A stretch of 64,000 nucleotides of DNA. Origin: Globisporangium splendens. Its lineage: Eukaryota > Oomycota > Peronosporomycetes > Pythiales > Pythiaceae. The notes beneath the pieces are model-generated. The model worked only from the letters and a program-made list of their open reading frames with translations. It had not been told where the DNA came from and did not search any database. The stretch spans positions 62,001-126,000 of the forward strand of contig VFIW01000046.1 of NCBI GenBank assembly GCA_006386115.1, written 5' to 3'. The stretch's first letter is position 1, and each line of letters begins with the position of its first letter. The position numbers were made by a program, and so were the translations under genes. Of this stretch, positions 32,182-43,664 are shown in pieces.

Positions 32182-33785
32182 ATGCTTCTCTCGAAAGGAC
32201 TGCAGCGTCTCTCGTCGACGCGGGCTCCACAGTGCGCGGTCGGCGCCGCATGCGTGCAGCAGCTCCGTCGCCAGAGCTCCGTGCCCACGCAGACCGTCGA
32301 CGGCAAGCAAGTCGTGAACGTCCGCGACACGCGACTGGCCTACGCCGACATCATCGTACGTGGTCTCTTAACTGCCGTTGCTCATGTACAATGACGCTAA
32401 TGTGGTCGTTTGTGCAACAAACTGCAGGGCGAAGAGAGTCTGAGTGGCAAGCTCATTAGCGCCGGCCCGATCCTGGAGCGAATCGATATCTTTGGCGCGG
32501 CTGTCGCGGAAAAGTACGTCTCTTCACTGACCCCAAATGCATCATTTAATGCGCTTACACGGAACTAACAAGCGTGCATTTGGCGCGATTATGCTAGTGT
32601 GGCGTGCAAGGGCATCGCAACAATTACTGTGGACCGCGTCGACATTCTCGGGCAGGTCGCGCATGGGGACCTCGTGCGCTTGGAGGGCGAGATGATCTAC
32701 ACGGGGCGCTCGTCGCTGTCGACGATGATCACGGGGTACCGCCACGACATTGAGACGGGCGAGTTCATCCACACGCTGAGCGCGATTATGTCGTGTGTGG
32801 CGCTGGATGAGAACATGCGGCCGAGTCCCGGTCTGCCGCGATTGGTCGACGACGCCGACAACGCGGGCTACGTTGAGAAACTGGAAGCGCTTGCCGCGCA
32901 GCGCAAGGACCTCGCGGCGAGATGGCAGAACGTGCAGGACATGGTCGACCAGCTGCCGCGCATCACGAAGGACATGATCCACGTCTTCGAGCACAGCCAG
33001 AACGCGCACGTTGTGTCCATTCCCAACACGCTCATCGAGGTGCAAAACTCGTTTCTGCCGAAGCATTTGAACCGCAACAACACGATTTTCGGTGGCGAAG
33101 TGCTCACGTGGATGGTGAGTACCACAAATGCGCATTTATTACGTCGTAAGCTCTAACGCTTCGACTTGGTTGATGATATTAGGATAAAGCGGCGTTGTAC
33201 TGTGCGCGTAACTTTACGAAGAACAACCACATGGTGACCGTGTCGATGAATCGCATCTTTTTCAAGCTCCCGATCACGATGGACGACATTGTGACCATGC
33301 ACGCGCGCGTGGCCAGCGTTCGGTGCGTCCTGCCTTATTAATTCACGGCGATTCTATCCCAGCCCCACTAATACTTGTGCTACTGCTGTGGTTGTTGCTG
33401 TAGTCGCCACCATTTGGAAGTGGAAGTTGAAGTGTTTGTCGAGCGCATTGGCTCCAAGCAGCGCCGCAAGTCGCACACTGGGTACGTTGACGAAACGCGA
33501 GAATCGGCAAAGATTGTGTGCTAATTTGATTCTGTTGCTTCTATCCATGGCAGGTATTTCACGGTCGTGAACCTCGATCGCTCGTACCGCAAGAAGCCGA
33601 TCGCCAAGCGGCTCGCGATCGACGAAGACGACCAGGAGAGCATGCGCACGCTGCTCAAGGCGCAGCACCGCTGGCTGTTCGACAGCGAGGAGAAGAAAGT
33701 GCTCACGCTCGAACCGCTCGAGATCTCGACGCTCAATGCGCGCGCGTACAAGAAGCAGCAGCAGCCGACGCCCAAGGTGCTATAG
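32182..33785 (+). CDS. Acyl-CoA thioesterase, ACOT9-like double hotdog, copy B (mitochondrial)
   Basis: Six exons give 408 residues: 32182-32355, 32428-32513, 32598-33114, 33183-33322, 33404-33481 and 33554-33785. The N-terminus ([20 protein letters not shown]...LRRQSS) is a convincing mitochondrial presequence. It then follows the same plan as copies A and [64 protein letters not shown] and [15 protein letters not shown]. Copy B lacks the intron that separates exons 3 and 4 in A and C. It also has a longer C-terminus (...[17 protein letters not shown]). It is the most diverged of the three and lies head-to-tail with copy C, 488 bp apart. The reaction (acyl-CoA to fatty acid plus CoA) is inferred from the family. 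Confidence 0.9.
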
Positions 33786-34273
33786 AGAACATGAAACGAA
33801 TGAAGAGCACCTGTATAGAGAAGTCTGAAGTGCACATATTCATAGAGAGACGAAGCATTTCGCCGTCAGGACATCTACACTCGCGATTGGAAGACGCGGG
33901 CCGCTGTGCTGTTTAGACGGAGCGTTTGATTAGACGGACGCCCAAAGAAGGGTCGCATTCTCCATCAGGCTAGCATTTCTGAAGCGATAGAGAAAGAGCA
34001 CGTGTTCATTCGTGTCTGTCGACCAAGCAAGCAAGTCGTAAAGTCAACATGAATGCCACTAAATGAACATATTATCACGATGAGTTTGGACACATCAGAG
34101 AAAGGACGAGACGGCGATCTGCGATTGGCTGCTTTTTGCCACGCAGCAACATCTGTTGACTTAGCCCTTGCGTATTGATGGATGTGTTGAAGAGCTCTGT
34201 GTGTTGCGGAGCGACGCACATCACAAATCAGCGCATTACGAGAATCAGCTAAAGAGAGAAGAAGGCGGCCAAA
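33786..34273. other. Intergenic between thioesterases B and C
   Basis: The last 130 nt resemble the upstream DNA of copy A (gcagcaac...gttgacttagcccttgcg), marking a shared duplicated promoter. No further gene was found. Confidence 0.5.
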
Positions 34274-35923
34274 ATGTTGATGAAGGCGCTGGTGGGGACC
34301 GCCAAGGACCTGTGGCAGAAGCGCCTGATGCCCACGCAGGTGCGCGCCAAGGACACGCGCCTGGCGTTCGCTGAGATCATTGTACGTGGAGCTCTGCTGC
34401 AAGTGCTTGGAGGAAGCATGGGAAGCGAATCGGTATGGACACTCACTCCTTCTGCGCGTATGCCATTAATGTTGAATGTGCTCGTGACAGGGAACTGAGA
34501 GCTTGGAAGGCACGATGGTTCCCACGGGACCGATCTTGGAGCTCATGGATGTGCTCGCCGGTTCGATCTCGCTTCGGTACGATGGCTTGGACGCAGTTTT
34601 CTTAGCTGTCATCCACATGGAGAAGCATTGGCTATCGATTGAAAAACACTAATCTAATCTGTGCGCATACATGCAGCGCGTCGCGCGGGCCGGTTGCGAC
34701 GATCTCGTTCGACCGTGTCGACATGGTGAAGCCCGTGTTCCATGGCGATCTTGTGCGGTTGGAGGGCCAAGTGATCAGCATGAACAACTCGTCCATGGCC
34801 ATTCAGGCGCGTGCATTTTGGCTTTGGCCCTTTTCTTTTCTTTATTGTTCTTGTACGCTGTAACCTCTTGCCGTATTCTCTATCACCGCTTGTATAGTGC
34901 TGTGGCTTCCGTCACGACGTGCCGACGGGAACATTCCAGCACACACACAACGCAATCATCACGATGGTCGCGATCAACCGCTTCGGACGACCGCGCAAAG
35001 GGCTCCCGCCTCTCTTCGATGATGAGAAGGCTGAGCACTGCCTGCAAATGCGCGAACTGGCCAAGCAGCGTAAAGAATTGGCGTATCGATGGCGGAAGGA
35101 GCAGGACGATGTCGACAAGATGACGTTCATCACGAAAGACGCGATCCACATGCCTCAGGACAAGGAAGAGTACGTCCCCGTGAGTGAGACGGAGATCGAA
35201 GTGCGCAACTGGTTCTTGCCGCGCAATCTGAACATTAATGAGACGCTCTTCGGTGGTGATCTGCTCTCGTGGATGGTACGTGCTCTATATGTTCCTATTG
35301 GCGGCGTTGCTTCCATGTTTTGGGCTGACAATGCTTTCAACTTTGTCGATTGCTGGCATTAGGACAAGGCCGCGCTTTACTGTGCCAAAAATTTCACGAA
35401 GAGCGAGCGCATGGTCACGATCGCGATGAACCGCGTGCTGTTCAAGCTGCCGATTTCGGCCTCGGACGTCGTGACGCTGAAGGCGCGCGTCTCGAACGTG
35501 CGGTACGTTGAGCATTGCATCCTAGCGTGAGGCATTTTAAAGACCTACTTGTCGTGCTTTGGCTGCTATTCCGTCATGGTTTGTAGACGATTCCGCTTGG
35601 AGGTGGAGGTTGAGGTGTTTGTGGACCCTGCAGATCAGTCGGGGACGCGCAAATCGCACACTGGGTACGTTTACTTTTTCTGATTTTGTGTGGCATTCTG
35701 GCTTATGGATCTGACGCAATGTACTTTGTTTTCCCTCTGCAGCTACTTCACGGTGCTGAACGTTGACGCTACAGGGCAGTACAAACCGATTCATAAGGGT
35801 CTGCTCATCGACGAAGCGAACCAAACGGACATGCGCGCGCTGCTCAAGGCGCAGAAGCGGTGGGAGTTCGAAGGAGAAGAGAAGGATTTGCTGTCGCTGC
35901 CACCGCTTGATATCTCCATTTAG
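34274..35923 (+). CDS. Acyl-CoA thioesterase, ACOT9-like double hotdog, copy C
   Basis: Seven exons give 366 residues: 34274-34381, 34491-34576, 34677-34806, 34898-35275, 35363-35502, 35587-35664 and 35743-35923. The exon plan matches copy A exactly. Hotdog landmarks are [53 protein letters not shown] and [16 protein letters not shown]. The intron after exon 3 begins with GC rather than GT (CAG|GCGCGT, 34807), whereas copy A has CAG|GTGCGT there. Copy C may therefore depend on a GC-AG intron or splice poorly. Two blocks, exon 1 to exon 2 and most of exon 4, are almost identical to copy A while the rest is diverged. This points to gene conversion. Subcellular site is uncertain, though the short N-terminal amphipathic stretch suggests mitochondria. 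Confidence 0.87.
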
Positions 35924-36301
35924 AACTGTAGATCTGTAAACGCACAATGCACTGGGGAGGCGCAAGAAGCAACCCAACCCATCACGATGCACCTCGCAAC
36001 CGATGCACGTGTACGTTGCTCGAGATCTTCTACAGCAGGCGAACGGCTACCAAAGTTCAGAAACTGATTCCATAAAAGCGATAACGGAAAAGAGCATTGT
36101 GGCGTGTCAATCAATTCCTGGGTCGCAATCGGGATGCAGACTACGTCGACAGCAATCTCGTCGTTTTGTAGGAGAGTAGCTGCGACATGTGATAAAGGCA
36201 ACTTGATGTGCATGAATGTTGATCACAGAATGCATGTGCAAGTGCCGTCCATGACTTACGACACAACTGACAGGGAGCTACGAGCCCTTGACAGAGAAGC
36301 A
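35924..36301. other. 3' flank of thioesterase C, no gene seen
   Basis: Short open frames without recognisable motifs lie between the end of copy C and the start of repeat X. Confidence 0.4.
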
Positions 36302-37156
36302 AAAGAAGTGAGTGGATTCATAACCTTATGCAAAAGACGATCACTTGCGAACAAAACCACAAGCAAGATGAACCGACACAAACGCAATCGTGTCGTAATG
36401 GCACGCGACAAAGTGTGGCGTGGATGCAGTCGCATCGAATCCATTGCGACTATCCACGAACTCTTCATTTTCGTAGCGTGGCGTGGGATCTCATACTTGT
36501 GCAAAAGAATCGACGCAATGATAAATCCACCAGAGATCGATATCTAGATCCGGAAGTCTGGCAACTGGGACAGGTTGGTTTATTCCCGGAAGAAGTGGTT
36601 GGGAAAATACGCTGGCCGCATGGGTTTGCACAGCAGCGTCAACTCCACAGTCTCACGGACTGGCGTGAGGTCTGCTAGCAGGAACAAGCGGAAGCACACG
36701 AGGAACAGTCGGAGGCTGGCAGTGTCGTTGGCTCAAGAGGAGCACTCCCGAAATTCACAACGTCGGTGACAAATGGTGCTCCCTGAGAATCTCGCAGAAG
36801 CAAAATAGCCGAGCACGGAAACGGTTGGTGGTTTCGTGAGGGACGAAAGATCTTGACAAGCAGCGCAGCTTGAAGCTGTGGGATCAACGCAAAGTGCTCC
36901 GAGCAAAATTGGATGCCTGCTGGAGCACTTCGATTGTGGACTTCGACCTCGACGATGAGTCTAGACACACTTGGGTCATCACCTGCCGACGAGGATCTCG
37001 GTTAGAGGGCTCTGTCTGGAGACTGGACGACATGATTCTGTGACCCTAGGAATATGCCAGAACCACCTCGACGTCTTCTTTTCCCCTCGCGACACGGCGC
37101 CTTGATGCTAGCACGTGTCTGCTCGTCACGCGGAGAAGTGCTGGCTCGTACGTCTC
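36302..37156 (+). repeat. Repeat X, right copy
   Basis: This is the reverse-orientation partner of 19999-20857 and is almost identical to it. Here it lies downstream of thioesterase C and beyond the 3' end of MYB 2. In the left copy it lies upstream of thioesterase A and on the 5' side of MYB 1. The match begins at aaagaagtgagtgg and stops at gtacgtctc. Sequence beyond both ends differs from the left copy. It has no recognised coding content. Confidence 0.8.
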
Positions 37157-37457
37157 CATCTTAACGTGTGATAGAGAAGTTGACGGTGCTGCCCCACGCG
37201 AACTGCGCCAAACGTTCTCGCTGAAGTCCTCGTCCCAGACAACACGCCTTTGAAAGAGAGAGAGAGAGAGACCAACATGTTTTCTATCCATCATGGTCTG
37301 CTCTCGCTGTTGAACCAACGGAGTTGCTGCATCTGTTGCAGTGCCTACATGTGCAAGCGAATGGTTTCTGGTGGTGTATTGTTGCTGCGTTTTATTTTCC
37401 TGCTCCCGATTTATATAACGAATAAAAAACATCACCCGCCTGCCCTGTCTTAGAAAA
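37157..37457. other. 3' flank of MYB 2
   Basis: The region holds a (GA)n tract at 37255-37271 and AT-rich sequence. No gene was found. Confidence 0.4.
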
Positions 37458-37472
37458 CTACAACATAAAGAG

Positions 37473-37510
<38 letters not shown>

Positions 37511-39559
37511 GGACACCTTTTCGGATCGGACGCATGACACTTGGATCAAAGAGGTCGTCAATCTCGCTCGTCGCATCAACGACGGCGGGCGAGAGACCGA
37601 TCGTCGTGCTTCGTGCGATGTCGCTGTCCGATTCCGTGTCTTCATAGTCCAGAGAATGCAGCAGGTTCTTCGCGCTGTTGCTCGAGAAACTGGTAAACAT
37701 CCCGGAGTCCATGGGCAAATTCGTCAAATTGTTCTCATCGACCTCGCCACCTGATGCGCGTAACTGGTCAATCAGACCCTGGAACATGTTCTTCTTCTCT
37801 TCTTGACCCATCGTATGCATGGCACGAGAGAACGAATCCATCTTGTTCATCGAGCCAAACGATCCTCTCGAGGATGAGGACGACGATTGACGTCCTGACA
37901 GCTTGAATGACGATTTCGATGACGCAGTACCTGGAGGTCGGTTCGCGAGCGAGACCTGACGCAGCATCTCATCGAGTTCCCCACTCGCCAAGAGATCCTC
38001 GGGGGACATATCCGAGATCGACGTGAGTCCGCGCGAGCCTTCAAAACTCATCAAGCTGTTGTTGAAACTACGAAGAAGTTCCTTGAGAATCGCCGCATCC
38101 TTCGAGTCCACTTCTTCTTTCGATTCTTGGGGCTCGACGATGGGTTCCGGCAAGTCACTTCGAAGGTGATCCATGCTATGCGGTACTGGTGGAAGAACGT
38201 CAGCAGCTGGGACATAGGATTGCTGTTGCTGCATCGGCGATGGGGTCATAGCGCCTATGCCTACGTTGGCATTGGCGTACATGGTGGACGCATTCGCATG
38301 GTCATAGTCGTATGGAGATGCGGCAGCGTATGAGTCTTGGTATGCTGGGAGTCCTGCACCTCCATGAGGATCTGGGATCGGTGCCATGATGGCGGCGGCG
38401 ATTTCGTTCGGATTCGGTGGAGCCGTCGCGCGCGGCTTGGTCGAGTTCAGGCCCTGCACGATCTTCGGACGTCCAGGTCTATCGTTCGTTTTCACGTTTG
38501 GGTTCAGCGTTTTCCAACGAAGCTTCACCGCATCTTCAGTGCGACCTGGTAATAGCTCCGCGATATGTGTCCATCGGTTGCCATAAGTCTCGTAGCCCTG
38601 CTGGATCGTCACATCTTCTTCTGGTGTAAATGGGCTAAAAAGATCACAAAGCAAAAAGGCGACTATCAGCCATGCGCTGTCAATTAGCAAGCATTGAACA
38701 AAGTTCGCACCCTTTGTTGATACTCGGATCCAAGTGGTTTCTCCATCGCTCTCGGCACTGCTTTGCTCTGTGTAAACACAAAAAGCGATGTCAGTGAGCA
38801 GAACACACCACCATGCGCATACACCTTCATGACGCACGTTCGTCCTGGAATGTGCGCAGCCACTTCGCCCCACGAGTGGCAGCCTTGCAGCACCATGCGC
38901 TCTAGAATGCTATCTTCTTCGTACGACCAGTGGCCTTTCACCAGCCCTGGCTTGAGCACTTTGTTCCACCGCTGCAAGCACTGCGCATGATTACGCCCAG
39001 GCACACGCGACGCAATCGACTGCTCACACAAAATAGCACCAAGAGAAAACCCCACGAGTCGTGACGCTCTTGTTAAAAGCAGCAGCACCGAATGCGCAAC
39101 CAGCATACCTTCCAGTTGCGCTGCCCAAACTCATCGACGGCATTTCTCAGCGCTTCGTCCTGTTCCGGAGTCCATCGCTTTCCCGCGCCTTTGTCGTTCG
39201 TCTCGTCCTTTACGTCGTCCGCTACTTTAATACGCTGTGCCTGGCTTGGCTTTGTGTGAAACGACCCGAGTAGATCATCGACATCGTCATCCAGGAGACC
39301 ATGGTCGCGCTTACTGCAGCATTAATAGACGAAAAACATGCCAGAAATATCATCATCAGCCGAAATCATACACGCAAACGAGCGTAACCATAGCGGCACC
39401 TTCGTACATGTTAATGTCCGCTTCAAGTCACACAAACACAACAAATCAAATGGCACGCACGCTGTTAGTTAGTCCTTCTATCATATCGACCATTAACGAA
39501 TTGCTTCGAGTTCCACCCGCACACCCACAAGAAGAAGAAAAGAACACCCACTTACTCAT
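37458..39559 (-). CDS. Three-repeat MYB (3R-MYB) transcription factor, gene 2
   Basis: This is a paralogue of gene 1 with three MYB repeats (KRWTPEQDEALRNAV..., GHWSYEEDSILERMV...AKQCRERWRNHLDP, PFTPEEDVTIQQGYE...TEDAVKLRWKTLNP). Modelled exons are 39559-39556 (ATG plus one base), 39420-39408 (13-nt microexon), 39313-39109, 39019-38838, 38767-38711 and 38634-37458, for 545 residues. The start reads MTDINIKRDHGLLDDD. Intron positions differ from gene 1: this gene has one inside repeat 1 (NWK|SIASRV) and lacks the one after AELLP in repeat 3. The C-terminal region is Ser/Asp-rich with a Tyr/Pro/Gln-rich stretch. The very end is encoded by a (CT)n microsatellite and gives an Arg-Glu repeat before KLFML and the stop. 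A promoter-like GCTCATCATTCCC lies near 39635-39623. DNA binding is confident, targets unknown. Confidence 0.8.
37473..37505. repeat. (CT)n microsatellite inside the coding end of MYB 2
   Basis: The run encodes alternating Arg and Glu on the minus strand, just before the stop at 37458. A length change not divisible by three would alter the C-terminus. Confidence 0.8.
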
Positions 39560-41010
39560 AGTAATCGAAGAGCTCAACTCACAGCGTGGCGCGAATACAC
39601 ACGGCGGCGGGAAGAGGGAATGATGAGCGAATCGCCTTTAAAGGGTACGTCTGACGCCGCGCAGCTAACACCACCACGCAACGCGCTGTACTAATAAGAC
39701 GCACGCGCGCGTTTGCTCTCGTGCTTTTTTTCGCTTCTGATGTGCTGCTGGGCTTCCTTCTGCTGCCCAAAGTTCAATCTGCTGTCTCCCTATTTGGGAT
39801 TCGACTGAAGCTCTCGCTTAGGTAAATCCCCGCACTGAGCGCGCGAACCAATCAGCGAGCGCGGAGCAGAGGAAGAGGGGGAAGGAAGGGCAGCTGTTTT
39901 ATTCCCGCTGGTGTGGGTTCAGAGAGTGGACTTGTTTTAAACAAATGGATGGACAATTGACTTGAGGTTGCTAAAGAGAAGAGATGTTTTAGACATATCG
40001 CATTTAATACAGTACAGCAGAGGGAAAGCGATAAAAACCGTCACAGACAAAAGACGATGTGCATGCGCGATTGAAACGAAGATCCAAAAACAACCCTAAA
40101 CCCTGTATAACGAAGCTTGCATTATTCGGTCATTCCTCACATAGTTTATTTCATACAGGCATTTGACATAGAATTGCGTTGCAAAGGATAAGTACCTGAT
40201 ACAATATGTCGAGAAACACAAGATGACTTAATGGGAGGGACATTTCTGCACCGACGCGGTTGAAGTACCACCAAGCAGACTTCGCACATGAGCGCTCTCC
40301 ATCCTCGCCGTCATCAATGCGTTCGTTGGCAGCGTCAACCTTCGCCAGTGCGCACGTTGACGGTTGCTACAACACGCGCACGTGAAGAACCACAACGCAC
40401 AGTGTCCACCGGTTATTCTTCAGTGCGGAAACGGGCGAACGCCACTCGAATATGCCGTCAACACGCGATCCTCTTTTGTTTTTGCTTATGCATGGGCAAC
40501 TTGGACAAAAGAAGCGAACACACTACACCTTTTTCACCGACTTGGGGTTTGCTTTCTTTCCATGGAGAGAATGCTGAACAGCCGCTAGTCGACTGTGGTT
40601 GTGAAGTGCCGTGTCGAGAAGCGAGAGGAACATGGTCGCTGGATCACGGCACTTCGGCAGGAGATGAGGTGGTCGAAGGGCTGACTCAAATGCTCCGTCA
40701 CCTTTGACGTCGTTGCAGTTCTCGCCTACAAGCCTTGTGTTAATGACCCAACAATCGAGTGTATGAGGCGTGTGTGACGACGCACCCACGCGCACGGCAA
40801 AGCGCCAAGGAGGCTCTGATCGTCGGTGATCGCAGGCGGAAGCAGACTGAGAAATGTCACCGTGTGGAGCCGCTACACAGTGGCAATTTCTTTGCATCGA
40901 ATGCAAGTAGCAAGATTGCACCAGAAGCGTATAGTAGTACAAGGCGTCTTCGAAGCGCTGGGCCTCAGCACTTGTCCAGTTTGGCAACCAGTATCGTGCG
41001 CTCGTCTCTA
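39560..41010. other. Gene-poor stretch, possible degraded sequence
   Basis: This holds the upstream region of MYB 2 and then unassigned DNA. A minus-strand frame at 41014-40523 (begins MIETSARYWLPNWTSAEAQ) is open for 163 codons. It has no convincing family match and uneven composition, so it is not called as a gene. Confidence 0.4.
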
Positions 41011-41631
41011 TCATGGCACCGGAGGCGCATGTGAGCGTGCAGGAGCAGCACTCGTTTCTTCGTTGGCAGGGGTCATTGTGGTTTTGGTGGGAACGACGAT
41101 CTCTTCGGCCGCACGGGGGACTTCAACAATCGTTGTGGGCTCCGCAATTTCATTGGCAGATTCGATCTCGGGCTCGGTTTCCGTCTCGGTCTCAATTTCG
41201 GCATTGGTCTCGGTCTCGAGCAGGTACGTCGTAATCCACGAGCGGATGTCCGCAAACTCGGTCCGGATAGCCGCATATTCTTCATCCTCATCCGCGTCGA
41301 CAGCAGCAATTTCGTCAGCAGCACTTTCAACCGCAGGCTCGACAATCGGGACAGAGGTCTCAGTAGTGACGGGAGCAACGGGTTCATCAGCACCAATTTC
41401 GATCGGGAAGAAGTCTTCGACAATGGCGGGAACGAGTTCTTCAACGATGCCAACTTCAGATTCGGCAATCGGGAAGAACGCTTCCACAATCACGGGAGCG
41501 ACAGGTTCGTTGGTCATTTCGACAGTAAGAGGAGTCGGCATGCAGAGCGCGGAGAGCGTGTCCAGCGCGTTCTCCGTCGTCTCAACGGCGCTCTTCCACA
41601 TCATCTCGTAAAGAAAGGTCAATTCAGACAT
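41011..41631 (-). pseudogene. Truncated duplicate of the acidic Glu/Val/Ala-rich protein gene
   Basis: The segment 41014-41638 is nearly identical to 30709-31334, including the N-terminus (MSELTFLYEMMWKSAVETT here, MFELTF... there) and the acidic repeats. Near 41056 one T is missing from a TTTT run, so the frame shifts after TPANEE and ends APPVP at 41011, right at the edge of the duplicated block. The Cys-rich tail of the parent was not copied. The 206-residue ORF is therefore a 5' fragment with a new short end. It may be untranscribed. Confidence 0.7.
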
Positions 41632-41638
41632 CGTTTCG

Positions 41639-43664
41639 AATGACGGGACGGGAGAGTAGTCTTGTTGGGTGTGTGCGGGAGCTCTGCGAATTGGGTATCG
41701 AGCACTTACTTGTGTGTGCGCGCACGCGGATGCCTGGCTCCTGCATGAGAGGGAAGCTGACTTACATCCTGCAAATGACTCCTCATTTCTCTTGCAGATG
41801 CTGTCTGAGCAGGCGCGACTGCTATTCTCTCACACGCGGGAGCGCTGTCGCTCCTTCCCCGCAAACTTCTGTAAGAGAAACGAGGAGTGCGTTTGCTGGC
41901 GAGTCCTCATAGTGTGCGCCGCGCATGAGCTTCGTCCTGTGGGTCTTCACGCAAAGTGCTTTGCTGTTGTCGACTCTCGTTTAAGTAAAGGGCTGTACGC
42001 TTGAGCCAAAGCTGATCGCCATGGATCCACCCAGAATCACCAGTGCTCACAAGTCAATCAGAGCGCAGGATAAGAGAAAAGGCAATGAACAAGAGCTGCA
42101 TTGGGCTGAAAGAATGCTTTGCCTCTCTATTAGACTTTATATACCTGACAAACAGATAAGCGTATTGATCCAGTACTTTTTTGATGTCTTATCTGATGAC
42201 AAGGTCAGCAATTGCTGCAGAACAAAGAGATTCTGCATTATGGCGTTTAATGTGAGAATCCAGATCCCTGGAGACTCAGATGTGAGTTTACGGATGTGAG
42301 CTGAGTAACGAAATAGCTTTCTTTGATTAGTAGTTTGCTTCAATCGCTTTCGATACTCAAGTCGAAGCGGATACCGACTTTTTAAAACGTTGCAGCACTT
42401 TGATGGCGCCATGCCCAGTAGTTTGACTGCACAAGCTTCTGCAAGAGTGACCGCTCTAATCACTCTGCTGGCCATACTGCAAGAACATTGCGCGCTTCTC
42501 TGGTCAGCTGATTGGCACGTATGGTTCTGCTTGTCTTTTTCACGACACTGATGCAGACTGCAACTGCATCAACAACAAACCGTAAGAAAAACCGCTTATA
42601 AAACTTAACCTTGAGAAAAGCCAACGGTTTTCCTTTTTTGCTGTAATAAAAACCGATGCAAAACCGAAGTTTGAGATGAGCTGATGAGCCATTGGCAGAT
42701 AATAAAAACCGATATAAAAACCGAAATTTGAAAGAACCTGGACAAGCCCTTTCGCAGAGCCAATCACCAAGCAGTGATCGTGAGGACTGTGCCGCTCTGT
42801 CTTTACGCCGCAGCGTCCCGCCATTTCATTGGCCGTGCTTCGAGCAAAGCCTGCGGAATCAATGCGACCAGCGTCATGTCCCGATTTCTTCCATGAGCTC
42901 GGTGGACGAGGTCCAGCGACTTTGGCCAGCGACTTTGGCCAAGTCACTTGGCTACCTCAGATCCCACTCTCTCAAGCGCGAGATGCCGTAAACGTACTGA
43001 TTTACGGTATGATTATGTCCCTCTTGAGCTGTCTTAAACACAATCCCGACTAGCGATTGGTCGAACGGCTTGGATGAGTGTACATGCACTTGTTCTCCAA
43101 CCCTACCCGCGTTCACACAACCGACCCACCAGTATGAACCGAAATGTCGACTCACGTCTCACACAAATGGTTTAGCCCATGTCATTTCGGTTTGCCCCAC
43201 TCGAGCTGCTTGGGTCGTCTGTCTGCAGATTCTGTCAAGACAGGACATGCTTGCAAAAAGTGGAGCCAAAAGGTGCGCGCCAGTGTGCCCGGCTGCACAT
43301 ATGTGTGTAGAAACACAGGGTTCCGTGCACAAGCAGCAGGGAAACAAGTCGGTCGTCCATGCGATTCTCGATCTTTTCAAAAACGGCAAGAGTGATGGCT
43401 GCCATCACTCAGCGGGTGATTGGGTATAACCCACTTCGAAAGCCAAATGGTGACCGTCACTCTTGCCTTTTCAGAAAGTCAAGAAGCGCAAAGATGACCG
43501 ATTTGTCTCGTCGTCTGTTGTGCGTGTAACCTTGTCTGTCCGTCCACACACACACACACACTTGATGCCCGCCATGTACCTCCTCCTTTCGACCTCCTTG
43601 CCACTATTCTCTCTCACCCTCTCTCATTTCAGAAAACGCGATCAAGCCCTCAAGTGAGCGCGTC
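41639..43664. other. Gene-poor stretch upstream of the ABC transporter
   Basis: No gene was recognised. It holds a short diverged direct repeat (aataaaaaccgat... at about 42643 and 42700), a MITE-like inverted repeat at 43385-43467, and a (CA)n tract near 43547-43560. The pyrimidine-rich sequence ending ctctctcatttcag (about 43617-43632) just before the ATG could be the 3' end of an intron in the 5' leader. Confidence 0.45.
43385..43467. repeat. MITE-like element with 11-bp perfect terminal inverted repeats
   Basis: GGCAAGAGTGA (43385-43395) is mirrored by TCACTCTTGCC (43457-43467). With two mismatches the repeat extends further on both sides. A nested perfect palindrome, GAGTGATGG-CTG-CCATCACTC, sits at the left end. 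A ttttca motif flanks both sides. It is only 83 bp long. Confidence 0.6.

Noticed and set aside
40523..41014. 163-codon minus-strand ORF with a WTSAEAQRFEDAL phrase resembling a SANT repeat
   Set aside because: Only one short resemblance is seen, the second half of a SANT repeat is missing, and the ORF starts at a duplication boundary.
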